Shown here piece after piece: positions 33,783 to 42,826 of a stretch of 64,000 bases of DNA. The notes beneath the pieces are model-generated. The model did no database searches. It was not told the origin of the DNA and saw only the letters and a list, made by a program, of their open reading frames with translations. The first letter of the stretch is position 1. Every line of letters starts with the position of its first letter. The position numbers were made by a program, and so were the translations under genes. The stretch comes from Acidobacteriaceae bacterium (lineage in GTDB: Bacteria > Acidobacteriota > Terriglobia > Terriglobales > Acidobacteriaceae), in NCBI GenBank assembly GCA_030041515.1, contig JASHNS010000089.1, positions 37,104-101,103 of the forward strand, read 5' to 3'.

Positions 33783-34264
33783 CTATCCCTGCGGCGGTAC
33801 CCACCACGTCTCCAGGGTCACGCGGGCGCTTTCTCTCGTCTGGTAATACTGAAAGCTTGACCACGCCCAGTCCTCGGGTTTCTCCGCCAGTCCCCGCTTC
33901 ACAGGATTCCGGTGAATATACCGAAGCTCTCGATCCGCTTACGGTCGGTCATCACGTTGAAGTCGTAATATCTCGCCTGCCAGAAGGGCCGCTCGGGTGA
34001 GAGCCGCGATACGGAAACCTTCAGCGCCTGTAACGCCCGTGCGAGCGTGTCCCGGGCCGGCTCCGTCACCAGCAGATGCACATGCTCCGGCATGACCACA
34101 TAGGCCATGACGACGAAGCTGTAACGGATGCGAGTCCGCTCCAGACACTGCTCAAACCGAGACCGCGCTGCCGCCGTGCCGAGGTAAGGCTTGCGGTGGT
34201 AGCAGCTGAAGGTGATGAAGTGGAAGTCTCCCGACGTCTGGTATCGGACCAAACCTCTGGTCAT
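33783..34264 (-). pseudogene. REP-associated tyrosine transposase (RAYT), frameshifted
   Basis: The first about 113 residues (MTRGLVRYQTSGDFHFITFS...) carry the Y1 transposase HUH motif in MPEHVHLLV and continue to RKRIES. The sequence then runs into a stop (near 33900). In the neighbouring frame the expected ending RYIHRNPVKRGLAEKPEDW...QYYQTRES continues to 33783. A single missing base near 33926 (GAGAGC where GAGAAGC would restore KLRYIHRNP) explains this. RAYTs bind and mobilise REP hairpins, and REP-like repeats flank this gene on both sides. Either a decayed gene or a sequencing error. Confidence 0.85.
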
Positions 34265-34336
34265 GAGCCGAAGATAAAGGAGATATGCGGGGCGTCAGGA
34301 TTACCAGCGTTGTAAATGTGCCGGTTGAGGGTTTTG

Positions 34337-34405
34337 GCCTCCCACATCTGCCAAAACCGGGCAGAGCCATTCGGCTTCGCTCAGGCCAGGTTATGGGGCA
34401 CCCGG
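34337..34405. repeat. REP-like element, right copy A
   Basis: Starts GCCTCCCACATCTGCCAAAA and ends TATGGGGCACCCGG. Nearly identical over 69 nt to copy B at 34475-34543. An internal CTTCGCTCAGGCCAGG insertion separates the hairpin half from the GGGGCACCCGG end. Confidence 0.75.
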
Positions 34406-34406
34406 C

Positions 34407-34438
34407 GACTTCGCTCAGGCCAGGTGTGGGGCACCCGG
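34407..34438. repeat. REP-like element, truncated copy
   Basis: Only the 3' part is present: GACTTCGCTCAGGCCAGG then TGTGGGGCACCCGG. Confidence 0.65.
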
Positions 34439-34474
34439 ATGCCGGCGTTCTGCAGTCCGCTGGTCGGGGTTCTT

Positions 34475-34543
34475 GCCTTCCCACATCTGCCAGAACCGGG
34501 CAGAGCCATTCGGCTTCGCTCAGGCCAGGTGTGGGGCACCCGG
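34475..34543. repeat. REP-like element, right copy B
   Basis: Starts GCCTTCCCACATCTGCCAGA and ends GTGGGGCACCCGG, with a few substitutions relative to copy A. Confidence 0.75.
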
Positions 34544-34553
34544 CTGGCCAGCG

Positions 34554-34886
34554 TTAACGGTGCGCGAGCCCGTGCTTGAAAGAGGGAACGGTCCCCTCAG
34601 GCTCTGGCGCCACGCTGCCGTAGGCGGCCCAGCCCAGGCAAATCACCCACCCGACAATCGTCCATCCCAGCAGCAGGTTCGCCATCGTAATCCACGCCGC
34701 ATGGCGGCTGTTCCTGTAGCCGGCCAGCAGGGCCGGGAGCAGGTAGACCAACATTCCGGCCACCAGGAGAACCAGGGCCAGAGGAGCCAGGACATCGACA
34801 CCGCGCCGGGCCAGTTCGAGAGCCGGGACCAGCACCGCAATCAGGAACGCCGCGCCGAGCAGCAGGAATTCCGCCAGACGCTTCAT
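34554..34886 (-). CDS. Superinfection-immunity-like membrane protein
   Basis: A 110-residue protein with three predicted helices: an N-terminal helix (LAEFLLLGAAFLIAVLV), a middle one (LAPLALVLLVAGMLVYLLPALLAG) and a third in the motif NSRHAAWITMANLLLGWTIVGWVICLGWAA. This last motif, a short loop followed by N..LGWT..GW..., is the signature of the superinfection-immunity family (Imm-like of phage T4), which blocks phage DNA entry. It borders the REP cluster. Many bacterial members occur without prophages, so an immunity role is uncertain. Confidence 0.7.
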   Translation of the reverse strand: MKRLAEFLLLGAAFLIAVLVPALELARRGVDVLAPLALVLLVAGMLVYLLPALLAGYRNSRHAAWITMANLLLGWTIVGWVICLGWAAYGSVAPEPEGTVPSFKHGLAHR

Positions 34887-35041
34887 CAGTCACCTCCCCA
34901 GGTGCTGTCGCCAGTTTAGTCAGCTTGTTTTCGGGTGAGATCGCAAAAATGAGCCGTTTTCCGTTACGCAAAAGCCAAATTGCCAACCGGCGCCGGGGAG
35001 CCAGGGACAGGGACACGGAGCGGAGGCCATACCATTTGTCT

Positions 35042-36031
35042 ATGAGATTGCGCGGTCCGGTTTTGGTCCTGAAGCTGGCTGTTGCGGGTTTGTCTGTCTC
35101 GGCTCAGGCGGCCCATCCTTACCAGTACTTTCGGGTTGGGGCGAAGGAGAACGTGAGCGTTCATCCGCGGGCTGGGTATGCGCTGATGGGTGGGGGAACA
35201 GACCAGCCCGTTGCCTTCCAGTGGCTGTGCGACCGGGCTGAGGGCGGCGATTTCCTGGTGCTGCGCGCCTCGGGCACCGACGATTACGATCCGTGGATTC
35301 AGGGCATTTGTCACCTGAACTCGGTGGCCACGCTGATCATTCCGAGCCTGGCGGCTGCTCGTGATCCTTTCGTGGTCAGGACGATCGGGGAGGCCGCGGC
35401 GATCTTCATCTCCGGCGGCGATCAGTCGGAGTACATCCGGTATTGGGCCGGGACTCCGGTGGAGACGGCTCTGCGCCGGGCGGTGCGCCGCGGGGTGCCC
35501 ATGGGCGGGACCAGCGCAGGGCTGGCTGTGCTTGGCCAGTACATCTACTCGGCCGAGAACGATTTGCCGAATGGCCCGAACCTGAGCTCGACGGTTGCGC
35601 TGGCGAACCCCTTGGCGCATCAGGTGACGATCGCGCCGGATCTGCTCGGCATTCCCATTCTGCGCGGCGTGATCACCGACAGCCACTTCGACACGCGCCA
35701 TCGGGAAGGGCGTTTGCTGGTTTTCATGGCGCGGATCCTCGCTTCGGGCAAGGCCAGGCACGTCCAAGGGATTGGCATCGATGAAAAGACCGCCGTTCTG
35801 GTGAACGCAGATGGAGAAGCGCGGGTGGTTGGGAATGGGGAAGCGGATTTCTATGCCGCCTCAGGAAACCCGGATTGCAAGCCGGGCAGGCCTCTGAGTT
35901 TCGGCCCGGTGAGCGAACGCGTTGTACCCACGGGCGGCTCCTTCGACCTGGCGACGTGGCGCGGTGGCGGGGCGTCGTTCAGCCTCCTGGTGCAGAAGGG
36001 AAGAGTCAGCAGTGAGCGTGGGGGCGAGTGA
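35042..36031 (+). CDS. Cyanophycinase-like S51 peptidase, secreted
   Basis: A 329-residue protein with a signal peptide (MRLRGPVLVLKLAVAGLSVS, cleavage after AQA). The S51 catalytic Ser lies in GGTSAGLAVLG, with the following TDSHFDTRHREGRL segment typical of cyanophycinases. These enzymes split the Asp-Arg polymer cyanophycin into dipeptides. No cyanophycin synthetase gene is in the window, so an external substrate may be degraded. Start 35042 begins the signal peptide; the frame extends upstream in non-coding-like sequence. Confidence 0.85.
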   Translation: MRLRGPVLVLKLAVAGLSVSAQAAHPYQYFRVGAKENVSVHPRAGYALMGGGTDQPVAFQWLCDRAEGGDFLVLRASGTDDYDPWIQGICHLNSVATLIIPSLAAARDPFVVRTIGEAAAIFISGGDQSEYIRYWAGTPVETALRRAVRRGVPMGGTSAGLAVLGQYIYSAENDLPNGPNLSSTVALANPLAHQVTIAPDLLGIPILRGVITDSHFDTRHREGRLLVFMARILASGKARHVQGIGIDEKTAVLVNADGEARVVGNGEADFYAASGNPDCKPGRPLSFGPVSERVVPTGGSFDLATWRGGGASFSLLVQKGRVSSERGGE

Positions 36032-36097
36032 GGCAGGAAACCGGCGCTTGGTAAGGGTAGTACAGGACGTATGCTGTGCCCGGTCGCACCGAAGCAA

Positions 36098-36125
36098 CGG
36101 CTGACGCTGGAAATTCCGTCAGCCG
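36098..36125. terminator. Hairpin between convergent genes
   Basis: 9-bp stem CGGCTGACG (36098-36106) and CGTCAGCCG (36117-36125), placed between the convergent cyanophycinase-like and small secreted protein genes. No U-tract, so termination would be weak. Confidence 0.5.
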
Positions 36126-36257
36126 CTGTTCGGAGATCTTTCGTGGGTTACGGCATTTTCAGAGATGCTGCGCCCCTTATGCGAATCACTTCGAGTCGCG
36201 GCTCGCTGGCGTCGACGCGATATCGCGGGTTCGGAGTACATCGGCTCTGAAAATGGA

Positions 36258-36512
36258 TTAGCGTGCAGCGGCGGCTGCGGCGCGGATTTCGCGGTCTGCC
36301 TGCCGGAGCAACTGCTCAGCGTGGGCAGCATGGCCGGCCATATCCCAGTGGTTGGCGTGCTGGGCTGCGTGCAGGGATTCGAGCGCCTGATGAACGGCCT
36401 GATCGGCTGCCCCGAGGTTAGGGTGGCGTCCCCAATCCTGACCAATCGCGATACCGCAAGCGAGAACGGCCAGGCCGAGGAGAGCTCCTGAGGTGCGTGT
36501 CTTCCAATTCAT
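36258..36512 (-). CDS. Small secreted His/Ala-rich protein
   Basis: An 84-residue protein with signal peptide (TSGALLGLAVLACGIAIG) followed by a helical domain with the pattern HPNLGAADQAVHQALESLHAAQ and WDMAGHAAHAEQLLRQADREI. Comparable small exported proteins occur in other bacteria and are of unknown function. The helix carries seven or so histidines on spaced positions, which may bind a metal. It stands alone on the minus strand. Confidence 0.6.
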   Translation of the reverse strand: MNWKTRTSGALLGLAVLACGIAIGQDWGRHPNLGAADQAVHQALESLHAAQHANHWDMAGHAAHAEQLLRQADREIRAAAAAAR

Positions 36513-36644
36513 GGACTACCTCCGTTGCCGAAGGCTACCAGAAGCCGACGGATTTGCGCCACAGGGCGAGAGTAAAAATTTGGACAGAGAAAACGGCCCG
36601 TCGATTGCGGTCGAGGCAATCGCCGACCCGCAGCGCAGTGCGGC

Positions 36645-37787
36645 TCATACCTGGGCCAGAGCCTGATCTAAATCCTGAAGGATATCTCCGATATCCTCAA
36701 TTCCAACGGAGATACGCACGAGGCCCTCAGTGATCCCGAGGCGTTCGCGTTCATCGGGCGGCACGGCGGCATGCGTCGTTGTGGCGGAGTGGGAGATGAG
36801 GGACTCGACGCTGCCGAGCGATTCGCCGTTGGTGATCATGCGCACGCCGCGGAGGATTTTGTCGGCGTTGGCGCGGGAACCGGACTCGAAGGAGATCATG
36901 GAGCCGAAGCCGGACATCTGCCGCGTGGCCAGGTCGTGCTGCGGATGCGTGGGAAGACCCGGATAGAAGACGCGGCTGACTTTGGGGTGCTTTGCCAGGT
37001 ATGAGGCGACCTGGCGGCCGTTCTCATCGTGCTGCTTCATACGGACGGCGAGGGTCTTGACGCCGCGCAGGATGAGCCAGCTCTCGAAGGGAGAAAGGAT
37101 GCCGCCGGTGCACTTCTGGACGAAGCGGAAGTTCTCGGCGAGTTCGGGATTGGTGGTGACAAGGACGCCGCCGAGGCCGTCGGAGTGGCCGTTGAGGAAT
37201 TTGGTGGTGGAGTGCATGACGACATCGGCGCCGAACTCGATGGGGCGCTGGAAATAGGGCGACATGAAGGTGTTGTCCACGCTCATGGGAATGCCGTGCT
37301 CGTGGCAGATGTGGCCGACGGCGCGGATGTCGGTGAGGATCATGAGGGGATTGGTAGGCGTTTCGATATGGACGAGCTTTGTGTTGGGGCGGATGGAGCG
37401 GCGGACGTTGTCGGGGTCGGAGGTATCGACGAAGCTGAATTCGATGCCGTGGCGGACGATGACCTGGGTGAAGAGGCGCGTGGTGCCGCCGTAGACGTTG
37501 TCGCCGCAAAGGACGTGATCGCCGGCGTGGAGCATCGTCACCAGCGCGGCGATGGCCGCCATGCCGCTGCCGAAGGCATGCCCGGAGGTGCCGCCTTCGA
37601 GCGAGGCGAGGCTGGCTTCGAGCGCGTCGCGCGTGGGGTTGGATACGCGGGAGTACTCCCATCCGCGATGCTCCTCGATGCCCTGGAGCTGATAGGTGGA
37701 GGTGAGGTAGATCGGGACGTTGACGGCGCCGGTGCGGGAGTCAGGCTCCTGGCCGGCGTGGATGGCGCGGGTCGCGAAAGCGTGCAT
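36645..37787 (-). CDS. Cys/Met metabolism PLP-dependent enzyme (cystathionine gamma-synthase/lyase type)
   Basis: A 380-residue fold-type I PLP enzyme. The PLP lysine is in HSTTKFLNGHSD, preceded by VDNTFMSPYFQRP and ETPTNPLM; YSRVSNPTRDALEASLASLEGG is the N-terminal signature. It either makes cystathionine from an activated homoserine or splits it; sequence alone does not decide. ATG 37787 is chosen; upstream the frame is built of a 14-nt tandem repeat with no similarity. Cysteine synthase is encoded 2.1 kb upstream on the same strand with the BlaI/M56 pair between. Confidence 0.9.
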   Translation of the reverse strand: MHAFATRAIHAGQEPDSRTGAVNVPIYLTSTYQLQGIEEHRGWEYSRVSNPTRDALEASLASLEGGTSGHAFGSGMAAIAALVTMLHAGDHVLCGDNVYGGTTRLFTQVIVRHGIEFSFVDTSDPDNVRRSIRPNTKLVHIETPTNPLMILTDIRAVGHICHEHGIPMSVDNTFMSPYFQRPIEFGADVVMHSTTKFLNGHSDGLGGVLVTTNPELAENFRFVQKCTGGILSPFESWLILRGVKTLAVRMKQHDENGRQVASYLAKHPKVSRVFYPGLPTHPQHDLATRQMSGFGSMISFESGSRANADKILRGVRMITNGESLGSVESLISHSATTTHAAVPPDERERLGITEGLVRISVGIEDIGDILQDLDQALAQV

Positions 37788-37794
37788 AAAGACA

Positions 37795-37828
37795 GGGTAT
37801 AGGGGATAGGGTATAGGGGATAGGGGAT
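37795..37828. repeat. Tandem 14-nt repeat in the leader of the PLP enzyme gene
   Basis: GGGTATAGGGGATA occurs twice exactly (37795-37808, 37809-37822) followed by a partial copy. It lies 8 nt from the start codon on the minus strand, where a Shine-Dalgarno would be expected. Confidence 0.7.
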
Positions 37829-37933
37829 GCGGCTCTGTGTTGAGCGGCAGCACGGCAGGCAGGGATTGAAGGGAGATTGAGGCGGAGAAAGTCGGCTCGG
37901 CAGCCGGGAAGGGCTGCCGGGCCGCAATGAGCG

Positions 37934-39295
37934 TTATTGCTTCGCAGGCGGCGGAGGGATTCCGGGACCGTCCCCGAGCGAATAGACGACATTGATCTGG
38001 GTATGCACCGCGACGGTCTTGCCATCCAGCAGGTATGGCTTGTACCTCCAGGTGCGCACGGCATCCAGAGAAGACTGCTGCAGCTGCTGCGGACCGGAGA
38101 CCACGTCAACCTTCTCCACTTTGCCTTTCCTGTTGATCGTTGCATTCAGAACAACAGTGCCTTGTATACGGGCTTTCTTTGCGTCCGGGGGATATACGGG
38201 CGTCTCGCCCGCAATCCGTCGGCTCGCGGCAACGCCAGAAGAAATGTAGACCTTTTGTGGCGCCGGCGTTGCAGCCGCAGGAAACGCCGCTGGATGCAGT
38301 CCGAACGCGAGCGCGGAGCAGCAGGTGGCGAGTCCAAGCGCGGCGCAGGCGGCCAGCAGCGCGAAGCGCCGGACGCGATTCAGGGGCAGGGGGTGTTCCG
38401 TCAGTCTCATGAGTCTCCTCTCAAAAAGGGCGGTGTCGAAGATGCCGAGAGCGTGTGGGGTGATGAGCGGCGCGCCGGGGATGAGCCGGGAAGCCAGGCG
38501 CAGGAGCGACTGCCCGTAGGGAATCGCGCCGGACACCTCCGCGGCCATGCGATCGCAGGCGAGCTCGCGAGCTTCGGCAATGTGCCGGCGCGTGATCCAG
38601 ACCGCTGGGTGCCATGCGATGGGCAGCGCCAGCGCTTCGCAGAGCAGGTTGGTGCGCAAATCCGCGCGGCGCAGATGAGCCATCTCGTGCGCCAGAATCG
38701 TTTCCAGATCGGCACGATCCAGGTTCGCAGCCATGGGCTCGGGAAACAAAATGAGAGGCCGGCGCACGCCCAGCGCAATCGAGCCGCCGATCTTTGCGGA
38801 AGACGCGAGAGAGACGCCGGAGACGCGGAAACGGTGCGAGCATTGCGCGAAAAACTGCGCCGCCTCTTCCGGAAGGCTCAGGGGACAGGCGCTCTTCCGC
38901 AGGACGCGCAGCCGCGCGCAGCGCCAGGCAAAGCGCGCGGCGAAGCCGGCACAGACCAGAAGATACACCGCGACGACGAGGGCGAGGAGGGACGTGGGCT
39001 GGCGAGCTGTGTCGATGGCGATGCCCGGTCCGGAGAAAACGCGGACGCCGGCGGAGCCCAGATTCTCGGCGGCGAATGCGGTGGTGAGGCGCATCCAGAG
39101 CGGTTGCCAGGAAAACGTAGAGAGAACGGGCGCCGCCACCTGCAGCAGCAGCGCCGTGGTCCAGACGCGGTGCTCGGCCGCGGGACCGGCGGGCCGCACC
39201 AGGCGCGCGGCCATCCATCCGGCAAGGAGGATCAGCGGGATCTGCCAGAGGGAATTGATGAGGTAGGCGAGGAGCCAGGACCCAGCGGTGCTCAT
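37934..39295 (-). CDS. BlaR1-type M56 metallopeptidase with C-terminal TonB domain
   Basis: A 453-residue inner-membrane protein. N-terminal helices (about 5-30, 35-55, 100-120) are followed by a zinc-peptidase domain with HEMAH (about residue 205), then another helix (about 310-330) and a periplasmic part. In BlaR1 the last part is a penicillin-binding sensor; here it is a TonB-like C-terminal domain (YPPDAKKARIQGTVVLNATI, SLDAVRTWRYKPYLLDGKTV). It probably cleaves or activates the BlaI-type repressor encoded just upstream, with which it overlaps by 4 nt. The signal sensed is unknown. Confidence 0.88.
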   Translation of the reverse strand: MSTAGSWLLAYLINSLWQIPLILLAGWMAARLVRPAGPAAEHRVWTTALLLQVAAPVLSTFSWQPLWMRLTTAFAAENLGSAGVRVFSGPGIAIDTARQPTSLLALVVAVYLLVCAGFAARFAWRCARLRVLRKSACPLSLPEEAAQFFAQCSHRFRVSGVSLASSAKIGGSIALGVRRPLILFPEPMAANLDRADLETILAHEMAHLRRADLRTNLLCEALALPIAWHPAVWITRRHIAEARELACDRMAAEVSGAIPYGQSLLRLASRLIPGAPLITPHALGIFDTALFERRLMRLTEHPLPLNRVRRFALLAACAALGLATCCSALAFGLHPAAFPAAATPAPQKVYISSGVAASRRIAGETPVYPPDAKKARIQGTVVLNATINRKGKVEKVDVVSGPQQLQQSSLDAVRTWRYKPYLLDGKTVAVHTQINVVYSLGDGPGIPPPPAKQ

Positions 39296-39699
39296 GGTTT
39301 CTCCCCCTTGTCGTTGGCGTTGATCTCGCTCTGGCGGCCGAATCGTTCGGTGAGTTCGGCGAGCCTTTCGGGGTCGATTTGGCGATTATGAAGCAGGCTC
39401 ATGACCAGCGCCTCGCTGGAGCCGCCAAACATGCGGTCGATGAGATCGCGGACGCCCTGACCGAGGGCGCGGGCCTGGGAAACGCGTGCCGTATAAATGT
39501 AGGCGCGGCCATCGAGGCGGCGGCTGAGCTTGCCCTTGCGGGCGAGGATATTGAGCATCGTCTGCACCGTGGTATAGGCGAGGGGTGGATGCAGCTCCCC
39601 CTGGACCTCGGCGACGGTGGATGCGCCGCGATTCCAGATGACCTGCATGATGCGGAGCTCAAGCGCGGTGAGGCGGGAGCTTTTCGGAGTGCGCGGCAC
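39292..39699 (-). CDS. BlaI/MecI/CopY-family transcriptional repressor
   Basis: A 135-residue winged-helix repressor, LTALELRIMQVIWNRG and YTTVQTMLNILARKGKLSR being the DNA-binding region, with a C-terminal dimerisation helix. GTG 39699 follows AGGAGGT. An 18-bp perfect palindrome covers the transcription start region, so autoregulation is likely. The downstream M56 peptidase gene overlaps it; in this two-gene type of system the peptidase inactivates the repressor by proteolysis. Confidence 0.92.
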   Translation of the reverse strand: MPRTPKSSRLTALELRIMQVIWNRGASTVAEVQGELHPPLAYTTVQTMLNILARKGKLSRRLDGRAYIYTARVSQARALGQGVRDLIDRMFGGSSEALVMSLLHNRQIDPERLAELTERFGRQSEINANDKGEKP

Positions 39700-39705
39700 G
39701 CTGAC

Positions 39706-39723
39706 CTCCTAATTGATTAGGAG
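39706..39723 (-). promoter_or_regulatory. BlaI-type operator palindrome
   Basis: CTCCTAAT-TG-ATTAGGAG: a perfect 8+8 bp inverted repeat around a 2-bp centre, directly after the -10 hexamer and including the Shine-Dalgarno of the repressor gene. A repressor dimer bound here would block the promoter. Confidence 0.75.
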
Positions 39724-39750
39724 TATGCGCGGGGCGGGAAAGGTTGTCAA
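39722..39750 (-). promoter_or_regulatory. Promoter of the BlaI-M56 operon
   Basis: On the minus strand TTGACA (39745-39750), a 17-nt spacer and CATACT (39722-39727). The operator palindrome begins inside the -10. Confidence 0.75.
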
Positions 39751-39895
39751 CTAAAAACTTAGGAGATGGGAGTCGGGAGCCAGATGCACGTGGTTGGGGG
39801 ACCTTCAGGCGGCGGGCAGGCGAGACTGTTCGTGCTCTTCGAAGAGCTGGACACCGGCGTCCGCGAGCTGCGCGCGGCGCTCGTCGTTCCGGCGG

Positions 39896-40873
<978 letters not shown>

Positions 40874-41011
40874 CAGTTTAGCAGGGTCGCGGGGAGGGGA
40901 AGGGGCCGGCGCCGAGTGTCGAGGGCGGCGCAGCCGGGCGGACTCAATGTGTACAAAACAGCTCGACAGGGCTTTCGCGGGCTGAGTAGAATTGCTGACA
41001 AACGCTGATTT

Positions 41012-42739
41012 GTGCTGCTGTCCTTCTCCCTGAGGACACCGTGCGTGCCCCCATTTTCTGCCAAGTCGTTCTCCGGGCGCCGTCGAGTTTTATGGCTGCT
41101 GATCGTCTTCGCCGCCACCGCGATCTGTCTTGGATCGATCGTGGCGATGATGATTTACGCCGACGCGCATGACACCGTCACCGCTCAGAATCTGGTAGCG
41201 CATACCCAGGAAGTGCGGCTGACCCTGGCGGCAGCCTCAGAACAACTGGACCGTATCGAGCTGAACGCGGAGCTGTACTCCTATGTGGGCGACAAGGGCC
41301 ACCTGGGCGCGGCGGAGCAAGCCTCCGTGGCGCTGGACAGCCTGGCGGCGCGGCTGAAAGTGCTGGTTGTGCCCACGTCAGAGCAGGAGCAGGAGACTGT
41401 GCAGCTGCAGGCGGCGGCGGCGACGCTGGCGCTGCGCGTGGACGGGCTGAAAAATCACTGGTATTCCGTGGAGAGTGACGTTGTTGCGTGCCGGCGCATT
41501 CTCACGGTTCTGCAGGAGCAGGAGGGTGTGCTGCTGGAACAGCGAGACGCTGCAGCGCGGCGTGAAAACCTGAACGCGATGATCCGCCGGGCGATTGTGA
41601 TCGTGGTGGGCACGATCCTGATCCTGGTGCTCTTCGGGTTCCTGATCCGGGATGCGGTGCGCAGCGGACACTTCGAGAAGCGGCTGTCGCGGACCAACGA
41701 CCAGCTGCGAAACACGGTGGGGCGGCTGGAAGAGCAGGCGTTTGAGTCGCGCCTGCTGATCAACGCTCGTGACGAGGTCTCGCTCTCGGTGGACGCCCGG
41801 CAGGCGGAGGAGTGCACGGTACGCTATTTCTCCGAGCTGATTCCGGGGACGGCGGGAAGCCTTTATGTGACGAACAACTCGCGGCAGATCATGGAAAGCG
41901 TGGGCTCCTGGGGAGTGGTGCGCGCATCGGCACCGGTCGAGGGCTTTGCCCCGGAGTGCTGTTGCGCGCTCCGCTCGGGCCGGCCGCGATGGCGGCGTCC
42001 TGAGCAGTCTGTCCTGCACTGCACGCATTTTTTGGGTGAGCCGCCGGAACGGTATCTCTGTCTTCCGGTCACCGCGCATGGCGAGACGCTGGGGGTGGTG
42101 ACGATCGAATGCCAGTCGCATGAAGCCATCACTATGACGGAAACGCGGGAAGAGTCAGCGATATCGCTGGCGGAGATGGCAGCGATGGCCATCTCCGGAC
42201 TGCGGCTGCGGGAGCGTCTCGAGCTGCAGTCGATCCGCGACGGGATGACCGGCGTGTTCAACCGGAGCTTCATGGAGGTCGCTCTGGACCGGGAGCTGCA
42301 CCGCTCCGCGCGGCAGCAGAAGGAACTGGCCCTGATGATGGTGGACATTGACCACTTCAAACAGTTCAACGATACGTTCGGACACGAGGCCGGCGATCTG
42401 GTGCTGCGACTGGTAGCGGACAGTCTTCGCCAGGGTGTGCGCACCGAGGATATCGTCTGCCGGTTTGGGGGCGAGGAGTTCGTCATTATCCTGCCGGAGA
42501 TGACGCCGGATTCGGCCGTCGAGCGGGCTGAGGCTCTGCGCCAGCAGGTGAAGCAACTGGCGCCGCGTTTCCGCGGGCAGCCGCTTCGGCAAGTGACGAT
42601 TTCGATCGGCCTGGCGTTGGCTCCGCAAAACGGCGAAGGGGCCGAGGAGTTGCTGCGCTGCGCCGATCGCGCCATGTACACGGCCAAGCACCGGGGGCGC
42701 AATCAGGTGGTGCAGATCGACAGCGGCATACTTGCCTGA
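41012..42739 (+). CDS. Membrane-bound GAF/GGDEF diguanylate cyclase
   Basis: A 575-residue protein producing c-di-GMP. Two membrane helices (about residues 27-47 and 190-212) bracket a periplasmic helical sensor (CHASE3-like). A GAF-like domain (about 245-390) precedes the GGDEF domain (about 405-570), whose active-site motif is GGEEF, with an inhibitory-site RTED five residues upstream. The enzyme should thus be active and feedback-regulated. The start is GTG 41012. It is monocistronic. Confidence 0.9.
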   Translation: MLLSFSLRTPCVPPFSAKSFSGRRRVLWLLIVFAATAICLGSIVAMMIYADAHDTVTAQNLVAHTQEVRLTLAAASEQLDRIELNAELYSYVGDKGHLGAAEQASVALDSLAARLKVLVVPTSEQEQETVQLQAAAATLALRVDGLKNHWYSVESDVVACRRILTVLQEQEGVLLEQRDAAARRENLNAMIRRAIVIVVGTILILVLFGFLIRDAVRSGHFEKRLSRTNDQLRNTVGRLEEQAFESRLLINARDEVSLSVDARQAEECTVRYFSELIPGTAGSLYVTNNSRQIMESVGSWGVVRASAPVEGFAPECCCALRSGRPRWRRPEQSVLHCTHFLGEPPERYLCLPVTAHGETLGVVTIECQSHEAITMTETREESAISLAEMAAMAISGLRLRERLELQSIRDGMTGVFNRSFMEVALDRELHRSARQQKELALMMVDIDHFKQFNDTFGHEAGDLVLRLVADSLRQGVRTEDIVCRFGGEEFVIILPEMTPDSAVERAEALRQQVKQLAPRFRGQPLRQVTISIGLALAPQNGEGAEELLRCADRAMYTAKHRGRNQVVQIDSGILA

Positions 42740-42826
42740 CGCGCGGGGCGGCTGACGCCCGCCGGCGCCACGAGGGAGGAACCGCCGGGCGCGCTGAACG
42801 ATTCCTGCCACTGGAAACGACTGCTG

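Noticed and set aside
34337..34543. CRISPR-like array
   Set aside because: Only two full and one partial copy, about 69 nt each, unequal spacing, no cas genes; these are REP-type repeats tied to the RAYT.
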